This document shows positions 26,347 to 34,671 of a stretch of 64,000 nucleotides of DNA, piece after piece; within the stretch, counting starts at the first letter, position 1, and each line of letters begins with the position of its first letter. The position numbers were made by a program, and so were the translations under genes. Origin of the DNA: Pseudodonghicola flavimaris (lineage in GTDB: Bacteria; Pseudomonadota; Alphaproteobacteria; Rhodobacterales; Rhodobacteraceae); contig NZ_JASNJD010000007.1 of the NCBI RefSeq assembly GCF_030164425.1, positions 124,001 to 188,000 of the forward strand. The letters run 5' to 3'. The notes below the pieces were generated by a model. The model saw nothing but the letters and a program-made list of their open reading frames with translations, was not told where the DNA came from and ran no database searches.

Positions 26347-27391
26347 GCTGATCCTCGGCCTCTGCATGGCCATCCTCTTCGCCGCGCCCTTGCGGGCGCA
26401 GGGCTATGCCGGGCTGGGCTCCACCGCGGAGGCGGGGTTCGCCACGCCCGAACACGGCCGGCCGCTGGTTTTTCCCCGCGATCACGGCCCGCATCCGGAG
26501 TTCCGCATCGAATGGTGGTATCTGACCGCGACACTCGCCGGCCCCGACGGCACCCCCTATGGCATCCAGTGGACCCTGTTCCGGTCCGCCCTGGCCCCGG
26601 GCGAGGCCGAAGGCTGGCAGAGCCCGCAGATCTGGATGGGCCATGCCGCCGCCACCAGCGCCCGCAGCCATCACTTCGCCGAACGGCTGGGGCGCGGCGG
26701 CATCGGTCAGGCCGGGGTGCGCACCGGCCCTTTCGAGGCCTGGATCGACGATTGGCGCATGGCCGGCGACGACGGGCTGAGGGCGCTGCGCCTGACCGCG
26801 CGGGGCGGCGATTTCGCCTATGACCTGCATTTGAATGCCGAGGGTCCGCTGGTGCTGCAGGGCGATCGCGGCTATTCGGTGAAATCCGCCGACGGGCAGG
26901 CCAGCTATTATTACTCGCAACCGTCCTACCGTGTTACCGGCACACTCGCCCTGCCCTCCGGTCCCGTCGCCGTCACCGGGCAAGGCTGGCTCGACCGCGA
27001 ATGGTCGTCGCAGCCGCTGGCGGCGGATCAGAGCGGCTGGGACTGGTTTTCCCTGAGTTTCGAGACCGGCGCCAAGCTGATGGGCTTCCGCCTGCGCGGG
27101 ACACGGGGCGATTTCACCTCGGGCACCTGGATCGCGGCAGATGGCACCGCCACCGCGCTGACGCCCGGCGCGCTGCGGGCCGAGCCGCTGGAGAGCTCCG
27201 ACGCCGCCGGGCCGGAGGTGCCGGTGCGCTGGCGGCTGCAGCTGCCCGAACGTGACCTCGATATCGAGATCGCCGCGCTGAACCCGGCCGCCTGGATGGG
27301 CACCCGCTTCGCCTATTGGGAGGGGCCGGTGCAGATCGAGGGCAGCCACCGCGGCCGCGGCTATCTGGAGATGACCGGCTACGACGACTGA
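26336..27391 (+). CDS. CrtC/AttH-like lipocalin-domain protein, exported
   Basis: 351 aa. Signal peptide MPAKLILGLCMAILFAAPLRAQ, then a double lipocalin-like barrel with FRIEWWYLTATL, WMGHAAATSARSHHFAERLGR, GQGWLDREWSSQPL and the C-terminal IALNPAAWMGTRFAYWEGPVQIEG found in AttH and carotenoid 1,2-hydratase (CrtC). Coupling to an ABC exporter, as here, is the Att arrangement, so a lipid-handling role at the outer membrane is likelier than carotenoid chemistry; no other crt genes are adjacent. Confidence 0.83.
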   Translation: MPAKLILGLCMAILFAAPLRAQGYAGLGSTAEAGFATPEHGRPLVFPRDHGPHPEFRIEWWYLTATLAGPDGTPYGIQWTLFRSALAPGEAEGWQSPQIWMGHAAATSARSHHFAERLGRGGIGQAGVRTGPFEAWIDDWRMAGDDGLRALRLTARGGDFAYDLHLNAEGPLVLQGDRGYSVKSADGQASYYYSQPSYRVTGTLALPSGPVAVTGQGWLDREWSSQPLAADQSGWDWFSLSFETGAKLMGFRLRGTRGDFTSGTWIAADGTATALTPGALRAEPLESSDAAGPEVPVRWRLQLPERDLDIEIAALNPAAWMGTRFAYWEGPVQIEGSHRGRGYLEMTGYDD

Positions 27392-27407
27392 GAGGCGCCG
27401 GCAGCCC

Positions 27408-27851
27408 TCAGACCCGCTTGCCCGGCGCCTTGCGGTGTTTCCTGGCCCAGGTCCTGAGCATGCGCCGGCTGGTCTTGAACGTCAGCATCTTCTCCGCCCG
27501 GCGGACCGAGACCACCGCGCGACGGCGCTCATGCACCTCGGGCCAGCGCTTGCGCAGCGTCTCCACCCGCATCGGGTAAAGGGTCAGGTCGATCCGGCCA
27601 TCCGGGTGGTCGATGATGCCGCGCATCTTCATGCCGCCACAGCGCCGCCCGACCACGCCGGCCTCTTCCCGCGCTTCCTGCAACGCGCCCTCGGGACGCG
27701 ACATGCCGGGAATGCGCCGGCCCTTGGGGAAAATCCAGCTCTTGCTGGTGCGGCTGGTGATCAGCACCACCCGCAGCTTTCCTCCCAGGTAAAGATAGGG
27801 CAGCGCGCCATATTGCTTGCGCGCCTTGCCGCCGGACTTGCCCTGTGCCAT
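27408..27851 (-). CDS. Nudix hydrolase, DIPP-like
   Basis: 147 aa. WIFPKGRRIPGMSRPEG followed by ALQEAREEAGVVG is the Nudix box, but two positions differ from the canonical G-x5-E-x7-RE-U-x-EE pattern: M in place of the first E, and Q in place of R. The metal-binding EAREE is kept. DIPP-type Nudix enzymes cut diphosphoinositols, dinucleoside polyphosphates and, in eukaryotes, polyphosphate internally. It is the last gene of the CHAD-ParA-CYTH-Nudix operon, four bases after the CYTH stop, which favours a phosphate-polymer substrate. Confidence 0.8.
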   Translation of the reverse strand: MAQGKSGGKARKQYGALPYLYLGGKLRVVLITSRTSKSWIFPKGRRIPGMSRPEGALQEAREEAGVVGRRCGGMKMRGIIDHPDGRIDLTLYPMRVETLRKRWPEVHERRRAVVSVRRAEKMLTFKTSRRMLRTWARKHRKAPGKRV

Positions 27852-27855
27852 CTGC

Positions 27856-28347
27856 CTACTCCCCCTCCGGCAGGCCGGCGGTCACCAGAACCCGGTTGCC
27901 GTATCTTGCATCATCTGTCACCTCCGCCCCGAACCAGGCCGGCGGCACGAAGCGGCGCGCCTCCTGTTCCGAGGCGAACTCCACCTCCACCACCCGCAGC
28001 GGCGCCAGCGCCCCGTGATAGATGTCGAGCTCGAACCGCAGGCCGCCCGGCAGCGGGCCGATCCAGCGGTCCTTCTGCAGCCGCCGGCCCTCGGTCTCGG
28101 GCCAGAGCAGATCGAACTGCGCCGGCTCCAGCGCCACGTTGCGCTCCTTGCGGGTCATGCCCCAGCCCGATTTCAGCGTCAGGATCCGGGCATCGTCGGC
28201 ACGACGCAACCGCAACTCGACGGAATCCTCCGTCTCGGTCAGATAGCCCTGGCTGATCGAAACCCGGATGGCATCCGCCAGCACCGGCAGTTCTTCGACC
28301 AGGAATTTGCGTTCGATCTCGAGAAAATCGCTCGATTTTGTGTTCAT
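27856..28347 (-). CDS. CYTH domain (triphosphate tunnel metalloenzyme) protein
   Basis: 163 aa. The signature ExExK is EIERKFLV at residue ~10. Tunnel-lining charged strands follow: VELRLRR, LTLKSGWG, RKERNVAL, RFELDIYHG, VVEVEF. Family members hydrolyse inorganic triphosphate, ThTP or make cAMP; single-domain bacterial proteins of this length are usually triphosphatases. Placed between the ParA and Nudix genes on the same strand. Confidence 0.85.
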   Translation of the reverse strand: MNTKSSDFLEIERKFLVEELPVLADAIRVSISQGYLTETEDSVELRLRRADDARILTLKSGWGMTRKERNVALEPAQFDLLWPETEGRRLQKDRWIGPLPGGLRFELDIYHGALAPLRVVEVEFASEQEARRFVPPAWFGAEVTDDARYGNRVLVTAGLPEGE

Positions 28348-28392
28348 TCGTCTTCTTTTCTTCGCGGCCTATCGACGCCACCCCAGGCCCGG

Positions 28393-29136
28393 TCACAACC
28401 GCGCCCGGACCTCCTGCCAGAGCGCGCCATAGGCCTGCCCGGCCTGACGGCTGCCGGCAAAGGTCGCCACCGGCGCGCGATGCTGTCCCATCTTCTCGAT
28501 ATCCGTTGAAAAAGGAATAACGGCAGAGAGAAACTGACCGGCATAAAGCTGCCGTAGCCGGGCCATCGTGTCCTGATGCAGCGTCTTGCGGGCCTGCACC
28601 ATCGAGAAGAAGGCGATCAGTTTTCTCCTGTTCAGCCGATGATCGGCGAAGAACTGCAGCAATTGCTCAAAGGTTCGCTCCGACAGCGTGGTCGGGATCA
28701 CCGGCACCACGATGCGATCCGCCGCCTTGAAGACGTTCTCGGACAGCGCCGAAATATTGGGCGGACAGTCCAGCACGATCACGTCGTAATCGGCATTCAC
28801 CGCCTTCAGCGCCTTTTTCAGCCTCGAGCGGCCATTCTTCATCCGCGACAGGAAAATGTCGAAGTCGCGGAAGGTCATATTCGCCGGCAACACGTCGAGA
28901 TTGTCGAAATCGCTGCCCCGGATGGCATCGATGAACCGTTTCACATCCTTGAAGAAACTTTCATCCTTCAGCTTTTTCGACGGTTTGATGCGGAAATAGA
29001 ACCCCGAGGCCCCCTGCGGGTCGAGATCGCAGAGCAGCACCCTGAGCCCGCTGGCCGCGGCGGCATGGGCCAGGTTCACCGCGGTGGCGGTCTTTCCCAC
29101 GCCCCCCTTGTTGCTGTAGCAGGCGACGATCTTCAT
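28393..29136 (-). CDS. ParA/MinD-family ATPase (orphan, no ParB nearby)
   Basis: 247 aa from ATG 29136. The deviant Walker A is NKGGVGKTATAVN (residues 9-21), with the signature Lys at 10, and Walker B-like strands are VLLCDLDPQG and DVIVLDCPPN. No N-terminal DNA-binding domain is present, so it is the short type used both for plasmid partition and for positioning cellular cargo (MipZ, McdA, PpfA-like). No parB or parS-like repeat is adjacent. The start overlaps the CHAD stop (ATGA), which ties its synthesis to the CHAD protein. Confidence 0.85.
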   Translation of the reverse strand: MKIVACYSNKGGVGKTATAVNLAHAAAASGLRVLLCDLDPQGASGFYFRIKPSKKLKDESFFKDVKRFIDAIRGSDFDNLDVLPANMTFRDFDIFLSRMKNGRSRLKKALKAVNADYDVIVLDCPPNISALSENVFKAADRIVVPVIPTTLSERTFEQLLQFFADHRLNRRKLIAFFSMVQARKTLHQDTMARLRQLYAGQFLSAVIPFSTDIEKMGQHRAPVATFAGSRQAGQAYGALWQEVRARL

Positions 29137-30647
29137 GCGGTGGCCTCGTGATGAAACAGCTTGCGAAAGGTCTCGCGGGTCGCCGGACTGTCGAAATCGG
29201 CGAAATGGCTCTGCACCCGGGCGCGCTCCTCCAGCTGGCGCTGATGCAGGACCGCGATCAGCGCCCCCAGACTCTGGGCGATGGCCAGATCGGCGACCCG
29301 GTCGGCGGCGTGATGGGTCTCGACGAACTGCGCCAGACTGCTCTGCTGCACCGAATAGTCGTTGAACCGGCCCAGCGTGTCCTGCAGGCGCTTCAACGGC
29401 TTGATCAGCTTGGCCATCTGTTTGCCGGGAAACAGCGGCGCGAAGAACTCCATCAGATAGCGCAGCTTCTTGCCGTTGATCCGCAGCATGTGGATCTCGT
29501 GATCCGGCGTCTCCGGCCCGATCTCCCGCGCGATCCGGCAAAGCTTGCGATAGCGTTTCCAGATCAGTCCACGGGCGAAATCTCCCACCGGCAGATCGGC
29601 GGCGGGCCCGGAGACCAACCGCTCCGGGTCGGCGAAGACCGCCTGCAGCCGCACCATCTCCGCCCCATAGGGTTTGGATCGCAGCCGCCGGCTCAGTCCG
29701 GCCAGCTGCCGCTCCCGCTCCGCCGCGAAGAGGGCGAAGAGCGCCTCCAGCCCCGGGTGCAGCCGATCGGGCAGAAGCTCGAAATAGAACGCCCGGTCCA
29801 GCAGGTAGACATCGAGATCGCGCAGCCGGCCCGTCGGCGCCATCAGGTCGGAAAAGGCCCGCTTCAGCTCATCCGTCAGCGCCGGGTCGTAGACCCCCTT
29901 GAACAGGCTCAGGATCGACCTGACCTTGCGCAGGGCGACACGGTAATCATGCAGAAACTCGGTATCGATATCGGCGATGACGCCCGCCTCGTTCTGTCGG
30001 GCCACCGCCAGATGGGCGGCGATCAGTGCCGTCGCCGTCGACCGTGCCGCGCTGTCGGCGGTAAAGGGCACCACCGGTTTGGCGCTGTAGGGCGGACATC
30101 CGGGAAACAGCGTCGCGGCCAGCGCGGTCAGCGGCAGATGCGGCCCCGCCCCGCGCAGCCGCCGCGCCAGCTGATCGTAGGCGGCATCATAGCCCCGCAG
30201 CCGCTGCAGCGCCACCAGCGTCACGGCGACGCCGCGCCCCTTCGGCTCCAGCCGCCACAACCGGGCGCGCGCCTGGGTCTTGTCCTGATCGTCGAGAAGC
30301 GCCAGGCGCTGTTCCACCATCCGGCCGCGGCCCAAGGCCAGCAGGCTGCGCAGGAACGGCAGATCGGCGATCGCCGTCCGCACCGGCCCCGGCGCCAGAT
30401 CCCCGGGGAAATTGCCGGCCCGCGCGGCGGTCTGCGCCAGCCGCCCGGCATCGGTCAGCAAGGTCAGCTCGGCCCCGGCCTCGATCAGCACCCGGCCCGA
30501 GCCGGTCAGCGGTCGGTCGAAACAATCCAGCAGCGCGAAGTCCACCGCCTCGGCCTCCGGAGCAGAGACCAGCCGCAGCCCGCCCGCGGGCGCCTCCGCC
30601 CACGGCAGATCGCCGACGCTGCCCGAAAGCACAAAACACTCCGCCAT
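29133..30647 (-). CDS. CHAD domain protein with degenerate CYTH-like N-terminus
   Basis: 504 aa. The C-terminal two thirds is a CHAD helical domain, with repeats such as FLHDYRVALRKVRSILSLFK (~225) and IHMLRINGKKLRYLMEFFAP (~400) carrying the conserved His, Arg and Lys. CHAD domains bind polyphosphate and localise to granules. Residues 1-180 resemble a worn CYTH domain (RMVEQRLALLDDQDKTQARARL) without an ExExK motif, as in CYTH-CHAD fusions whose first half has decayed; a full CYTH protein is supplied by a separate gene downstream. First gene of the operon. Confidence 0.85.
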   Translation of the reverse strand: MAECFVLSGSVGDLPWAEAPAGGLRLVSAPEAEAVDFALLDCFDRPLTGSGRVLIEAGAELTLLTDAGRLAQTAARAGNFPGDLAPGPVRTAIADLPFLRSLLALGRGRMVEQRLALLDDQDKTQARARLWRLEPKGRGVAVTLVALQRLRGYDAAYDQLARRLRGAGPHLPLTALAATLFPGCPPYSAKPVVPFTADSAARSTATALIAAHLAVARQNEAGVIADIDTEFLHDYRVALRKVRSILSLFKGVYDPALTDELKRAFSDLMAPTGRLRDLDVYLLDRAFYFELLPDRLHPGLEALFALFAAERERQLAGLSRRLRSKPYGAEMVRLQAVFADPERLVSGPAADLPVGDFARGLIWKRYRKLCRIAREIGPETPDHEIHMLRINGKKLRYLMEFFAPLFPGKQMAKLIKPLKRLQDTLGRFNDYSVQQSSLAQFVETHHAADRVADLAIAQSLGALIAVLHQRQLEERARVQSHFADFDSPATRETFRKLFHHEATA

Positions 30648-30907
30648 TTGCCGTCCCGTCTTTCTGTCGTCTTCGCCCGGTGGCGCGGGACGCCCGAACG
30701 CCCCCGGCCGCCCGTGCCGAAGGCCCCCCGGGCCGGTCTTCGTCTACCCACGACGGCGCCCCCGACACAGAGGCCCCGCAAGCGCCCGGACAGGCCCCAT
30801 GCTGGCACCGGCAGGGCCCGGGCTCAAGACGAAAGAACGTTGCCCCGGCGGCGCCCGCGCGATTTCTCTCTGGCGCAGCTTTCGCCGATGAAGGCAACAC
30901 AAATGCG
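30648..30907. other. Upstream region of the CHAD-ParA-CYTH-Nudix operon
   Basis: About 260 bp between the galD terminator stem and the CHAD start. The CHAD operon is transcribed away from it on the minus strand, while galD also reads leftward into it, so it should hold the CHAD promoter. It is GC-rich and I see no clear promoter pair and no gene. Confidence 0.35.
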
Positions 30908-30939
30908 ACAGGCGCGTCCCCCTTCGGCGACGCGCCTGT
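30908..30939 (-). terminator. Long perfect stem-loop after galD
   Basis: ACAGGCGCGTC (30908-30918) and GACGCGCCTGT (30929-30939) form a perfect 11-bp stem with a 10-nt loop, 20 bp beyond the stop of the GalD-like gene. The minus-strand tract after it (GCATTTGTG) is only weakly U-rich, so termination efficiency is uncertain. Confidence 0.55.
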
Positions 30940-30958
30940 TCACAGGATCACGCTGCCG

Positions 30959-32017
30959 TCAGCGGGGAAAGACGACACCGTCCATCAGCTTGCGCGCGGT
31001 GCGCAGGATGGCAGCCTCGGCCACCACGCCCGCCGCGTCGAGCGTTGCCACCACCGTCATCTCGCCGGTGGGATGTTCCACCGCCAGCGCCCGCTCGCGG
31101 CCGGCCCCGGTCACCGCCAGCGCCCGCGCCGGGCTGCCGTCGATCAGGCAGGCGGTGGCGACGCTGACCGCGCCGAGCACGCCGATCGCCTTGTGGCAGC
31201 GATGCGGGATGAAGGTGCGGGTGGCAATCGCGCCGCCGTCGCGCGGCGCGCTGACCATGGTCATCTTTGGCACCGACTTGTCGGTCACATCGCCAAGGTT
31301 CATCAGCGGGCCACAGGCCAGCCGGATCGCCTCCAGCCGGGTGCGCAGGCCCTCGTTGGCCTCCAGCGCCTCCGGGCTTTCGGCGCCGGTGATCCCCATG
31401 TCCTCGGCCCGCATCACCACGCAGGGCATGCCGTTGTCGATCATGGTGACCTCGACCCCCTCGACCACATCCACCGGGTTCCCGGTGGGCAGCAGCGCGC
31501 CACAGCTCGACCCGGCAGTATCGCGAAAGGCGATCGGCACCGGGGCGGCGGTGCCCGGCACCCCGTCGATCCGCGCCACGCCGCCATAGCTGACCACGCC
31601 GCCGGGCGTCGCCACCCGTGCCACCGCGATCTGGCCGGTGTTCTCCATGAAGATCGTGACCGGCGTCTCCCCCGCCTGCGCCGGCACCAGCCCGCGTTCG
31701 ATGGCGAAGGGGCCGACCCCGGCCAGGATATTGCCGCAGTTCTGCGCGTCCGATACCAGCGCCCGGTCGACGAAGACCTGCAGGAACAGGTAATCGACAT
31801 CGACCCCCGGGCGGTCGGAGCGTTTCACCACCGCCACTTTCGAGGTCAGGGGATCGCCGCCGCCCATGCCGTCGATCTGCCGCGGATCGGGGCTGCCCAT
31901 GATCTCCAGCAGCGCCGCATCGCGCGCCGCCACCTCAGCGGGCAGATCCCCGGCCAGGAAATAGCCCCCCTTCGAGGTGCCCCCCCGCATCCACATGCAC
32001 CGAATACCGTCGCCCAT
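30959..32017 (-). CDS. galD: PrpF family isomerase, 4-oxalomesaconate tautomerase (GalD)-like
   Basis: 352 aa, diaminopimelate-epimerase fold. MWMRGGTSKGGYFL at the start, QIDGMGGGDPLTSKVAVV, DAQNCGNILAGVGPFAIE and GSSCGALLPTGNPVD are PrpF/GalD blocks. GalD interconverts keto and enol forms of 4-oxalomesaconate in gallate and protocatechuate 4,5-cleavage. It is downstream of GalC- and GalB-like genes, which supports that role; PrpF-type aconitate isomerisation is the alternative. A copy of the dispersed repeat lies in the 96 bp before it. Confidence 0.82.
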   Translation of the reverse strand: MGDGIRCMWMRGGTSKGGYFLAGDLPAEVAARDAALLEIMGSPDPRQIDGMGGGDPLTSKVAVVKRSDRPGVDVDYLFLQVFVDRALVSDAQNCGNILAGVGPFAIERGLVPAQAGETPVTIFMENTGQIAVARVATPGGVVSYGGVARIDGVPGTAAPVPIAFRDTAGSSCGALLPTGNPVDVVEGVEVTMIDNGMPCVVMRAEDMGITGAESPEALEANEGLRTRLEAIRLACGPLMNLGDVTDKSVPKMTMVSAPRDGGAIATRTFIPHRCHKAIGVLGAVSVATACLIDGSPARALAVTGAGRERALAVEHPTGEMTVVATLDAAGVVAEAAILRTARKLMDGVVFPR

Positions 32018-32031
32018 CTCCGCGCCCCCTG

Positions 32032-32101
32032 CTTCTTCTTTGCAAAAATACTCCGGGGGTGAATTGGCCGCAGGCCAAGAGGGGGCTGGCCCCCTCCCGC
32101 C
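32032..32101 (-). repeat. Dispersed intergenic repeat, copy 3
   Basis: On the minus strand: GGGGGC/GCCCCC hairpin, TTGGCCTGCGGCCAA hairpin, TTCACCCCCGGAGTATTT, then TTGCAAAGAAGAAG. Same module order as copies 1 and 2 at 18767-18926. It lies inside the galC-galD transcript. Confidence 0.6.
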
Positions 32102-32113
32102 CCCGTCGCGGGA

Positions 32114-32809
32114 TCAGATGTACTTCAGGCCCTTCTCGGCCAGCCGCTCCCGCATGGAATAGATGTCCAGCCCCAGCTCGCCGGCGGCCAGACGGTCGCG
32201 CTTGGCGATCTCTGCCGCCTCGCGGGCGCGAGCCTTCTCCAGCACCGCCGCGGCCTCCTCCCGGCGCACCACGCAGACGCCGTCGTCATCGGCGACGACG
32301 ACATCGCCCGGGTTGATCAGCATGCCGGCGCAGATCAGCGGCACATTGACCGATCCCAGGGTCTCTTTCACGGTCCCTTGCGCGAAAACAGCCTTCGACC
32401 AGACCGGAAAATCCATTTCCCGCAGATCGCGGGTGTCGCGCACACCGGCGTCGATGATCAGCCCCTTGACCCCGCGCGCCTGCGCAGAGGTGGCCAGCAG
32501 ATCGCCGAAATAGCCATCCTCGCAGGGGCTGGTCGGCGCCAGAACCAGGATGTCGCCGGCCTGGCACTGCTCGATCGAGACATGCACCATCCAGTTGTCG
32601 CCCGGCGGCGCCGAGATGGTCACCGCTGAGGCCGCCAGCCGGGTGCCGGTCTGGATCGGCCGCATGTAGCTGGCCAAGAGCCCCTTGCGACCCTGCGCCT
32701 CATGCACGGTTGCGACGCCACATGCGCCCAGCCCCTCGATCACCTCCGGATCGGCGCGCTCGATCTTCTGGACCACCACGCCCGCGGTGCCGACACCGAC
32801 GCCGCTCAT
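32114..32809 (-). CDS. galC: 4-carboxy-4-hydroxy-2-oxoadipate aldolase / oxaloacetate decarboxylase (GalC/LigK)-like
   Basis: 231 aa, RraA-like fold. Key blocks are [68 protein letters not shown] and [16 protein letters not shown]. The [10 protein letters not shown] Arg/Asp pair binds the metal-pyruvate complex. It cleaves CHA to oxaloacetate and pyruvate, the last step of the GalB-GalC route. The start overlaps the stop of the GalB-like gene (ATGA). Confidence 0.87.
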   Translation of the reverse strand: MSGVGVGTAGVVVQKIERADPEVIEGLGACGVATVHEAQGRKGLLASYMRPIQTGTRLAASAVTISAPPGDNWMVHVSIEQCQAGDILVLAPTSPCEDGYFGDLLATSAQARGVKGLIIDAGVRDTRDLREMDFPVWSKAVFAQGTVKETLGSVNVPLICAGMLINPGDVVVADDDGVCVVRREEAAAVLEKARAREAAEIAKRDRLAAGELGLDIYSMRERLAEKGLKYI

Positions 32810-33543
32810 GCCAGTTCATCCACGGTTTGCGGGAAGATCGCCTGGAAACCCTCGGCATAGCGGCAGTCGCGGCCGCCGGCCTGGCCGCCCGAGTTGCGGC
32901 GGAAATGGTTGCCGCGGTTCTCGGCCACATTGGTATAGAAGTTCCACAGGTGCTCCTGCCCCTGCATGCATTCGATGGCAGCGCGTTTCTTGTCCCAAAC
33001 CGGCGTGATGTCGAGGAAGACATTCGGCTTCCATTCCATCTGTTCGGTCTGATGCGGCTCGAACAGATAGAGCTGCGGCGCCCCCAGCACCTTCTGCCCC
33101 GGGTTGTGACCCCAGGCCTGGGCGATCATCCGGCATTCCAGCGCGAATTGCGTCGTATACATGTGATCCGTGTTATAGGGATCCCATTTCGAATGGCTCA
33201 TCATCCATTTCGGCTGCACCTCGCGGATGATGTCGACCATGCGGAACTTGGCCTCTTCATCCAGCTTCAGGGGATAGTCGCCGAGATCGAGGAAGCGGAT
33301 GTCGTTGACGCCGAGCGCGGCAGCGGCATTCTCGGCCTCTTCCTTGCGGGCGGCCTTGACCCTCTCCAGCGTCATGCCTTCCTGCTTCCAGAGCTTGGCG
33401 CTCTCGCCGCGTTCGCCGAAGGACAGGCAGGCCACGGTGACCTCATATCCCTTTTCCTGATGCAAGGCGATTGCGCCACCGCAGCGCCAGACGAAATCTG
33501 CGGCATGAGCGCTGATCACCAGCGCGGTTTTCTTGTCGGCCAT
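32806..33543 (-). CDS. galB: PIG-L/LmbE family protein, 4-oxalomesaconate hydratase (GalB)-like
   Basis: 245 aa. The Zn-binding motif is modified from the PIG-L AHPDD to [15 protein letters not shown]. Later blocks include [23 protein letters not shown] and [28 protein letters not shown]. GalB of Pseudomonas, a PIG-L-fold hydratase, carries the same change and hydrates 4-oxalomesaconate. Strong SD (GGGAGGG) before the start. First gene of galB-galC-galD. Confidence 0.85.
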   Translation of the reverse strand: MADKKTALVISAHAADFVWRCGGAIALHQEKGYEVTVACLSFGERGESAKLWKQEGMTLERVKAARKEEAENAAAALGVNDIRFLDLGDYPLKLDEEAKFRMVDIIREVQPKWMMSHSKWDPYNTDHMYTTQFALECRMIAQAWGHNPGQKVLGAPQLYLFEPHQTEQMEWKPNVFLDITPVWDKKRAAIECMQGQEHLWNFYTNVAENRGNHFRRNSGGQAGGRDCRYAEGFQAIFPQTVDELA

Positions 33544-33869
33544 GGTGCCCTCCCGGCGGAATTATACCGTCGTCTGGTTACGACCGCGCCGCCGCCAAGG
33601 CCATTTCGTTTGCCGCACGCCTGCATAAGATTTACCTATAGCAGGTGCGAAACGCCCGAAACCCGTGGGGGCTGCGGCGCGCTATGCACAGGGCGTAACC
33701 CTGCTTTGCCCTGCACAGAAGGAGGCTTCCACCGAAACGCGGGCCGATGCTAGGCTCCGGCCACCAAAGCCCAGCCGATCCCGCCTCTGGGCCCGGCCCT
33801 GAGCGGTATCGGTCGCGCCTGACGCGGCGGATCGGACAGTGTAATTCCCAGTGAAAGGACCCCGGCAGA
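33544..33869. other. Divergent control region, galB side and oxidoreductase side
   Basis: 326 bp between galB (minus) and the oxidoreductase (plus). It is A/T-richer around 33605-33645, where TTTACCTAT is shared with the LysR-side operator near 44300. No gene is seen. It probably holds promoters for both directions. Confidence 0.45.
33631..33639 (+). promoter_or_regulatory. Candidate LysR half-site shared with the regulator's own operator
   Basis: TTTACCTAT here also occurs (minus strand) at 44297-44305, inside the dyad next to the LysR gene. A single half-site only; significance rests on the shared 9-mer and on both sites facing catabolic genes. Confidence 0.3.
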
Positions 33870-34628
33870 ATGTATCGGATCGGATTTCTCGGCACCGGCC
33901 ATATCGCGGCGCCAATGGTGCGCTTTCTGGCCAGGACCGGCCATGGGATCACCGTTTCCGATCGCAATGCCGAGATCGCCGCCGCGTTGGCCGAGGGCCA
34001 TGGGGTCGCCATCGCCCCCAATCAGGAGGTGATCGACCGCTCCGACATCGTGTTTCTGTGCCTGCGGCCGCATCTGGCGCAGGAGGTGCTGAGCGGGCTC
34101 AGCTTCCGCGCCGGGCAGCAGATCGTCTCGGTCATGGCCGGCCCGTCGCTGGCGCAGCTGCAGACTCTCTGCGCGCCGGCCACCGATTTCACCATGACCA
34201 TTCCGCTGGGTTTTCTGGAACAGGGGGGCTGTCCGCTGCCGGCCTATCCCGACAGCGACCTGCTGGACCGGCTGTTCGCGCCGGAGAACCCGGTGTTCCA
34301 GGTGCCGGACGAAACCGCGCTGAACATGCATTTCGCCATCTGCGCCATGGTGCCGGGGCTGCTGGATCTGATGCAGACCGGCGCCGCCTGGCTGGCCGAG
34401 CAGACCGGCAATCCGAAACAGGCGGAATTCTACACCACGCAGCTGTTTTCGGGCTTTCTGGCGGCGATGGAGCGGGCGCCGGGCGCTCTGTCGCAAAAGC
34501 GCGACGGGCTCGCCACCGAAGGCACCATCAGCCTGCAGATGACCGATGCGCTGGAGGCCGGCGGCGTGCACCGGGTCCTGACCGATGCGCTGAGCGCGAT
34601 CGGCGCCCGGCTGAACGGCGTCGACTGA
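33870..34628 (+). CDS. NAD(P)-dependent oxidoreductase (ProC/6-phosphogluconate dehydrogenase-like)
   Basis: 252 aa. The Rossmann start is RIGFLGTGHIAAPMVRFL (GxGxxxxP), then IVFLCLRPHLAQEVL and IVSVMAGPSL, as in pyrroline-5-carboxylate reductase-like proteins. The C-terminal half is helical. Substrate unknown. It lies alone on the plus strand between the galBCD genes and the importer operon, and is likely part of the same catabolic route, perhaps reducing an imine or keto intermediate. Confidence 0.75.
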   Translation: MYRIGFLGTGHIAAPMVRFLARTGHGITVSDRNAEIAAALAEGHGVAIAPNQEVIDRSDIVFLCLRPHLAQEVLSGLSFRAGQQIVSVMAGPSLAQLQTLCAPATDFTMTIPLGFLEQGGCPLPAYPDSDLLDRLFAPENPVFQVPDETALNMHFAICAMVPGLLDLMQTGAAWLAEQTGNPKQAEFYTTQLFSGFLAAMERAPGALSQKRDGLATEGTISLQMTDALEAGGVHRVLTDALSAIGARLNGVD

Positions 34629-34671
34629 GATCGCAGGATCGCGCCGGACCCGCCGCGGCACGCCCCCCGTC

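Noticed and set aside
26336-27391. CrtC-like gene together with the CrtF-like methyltransferase (52836-53852) as a carotenoid cluster
   Set aside because: They are 25 kb apart with no other crt genes. The first belongs to an ABC exporter unit and the second is a broad O-methyltransferase family.
28393-29136. ParA gene as a sign of an integrated plasmid or a replication origin
   Set aside because: No parB, rep gene, parS-like repeats or DnaA-box cluster nearby, and the gene is coupled to a CHAD gene.
29148-31589. Plus-strand open frame of 813 codons
   Set aside because: Antisense to the CHAD and GalD genes, both with clear conserved motifs. The composition (Arg/Gln/His-rich) is that of a shadow frame.
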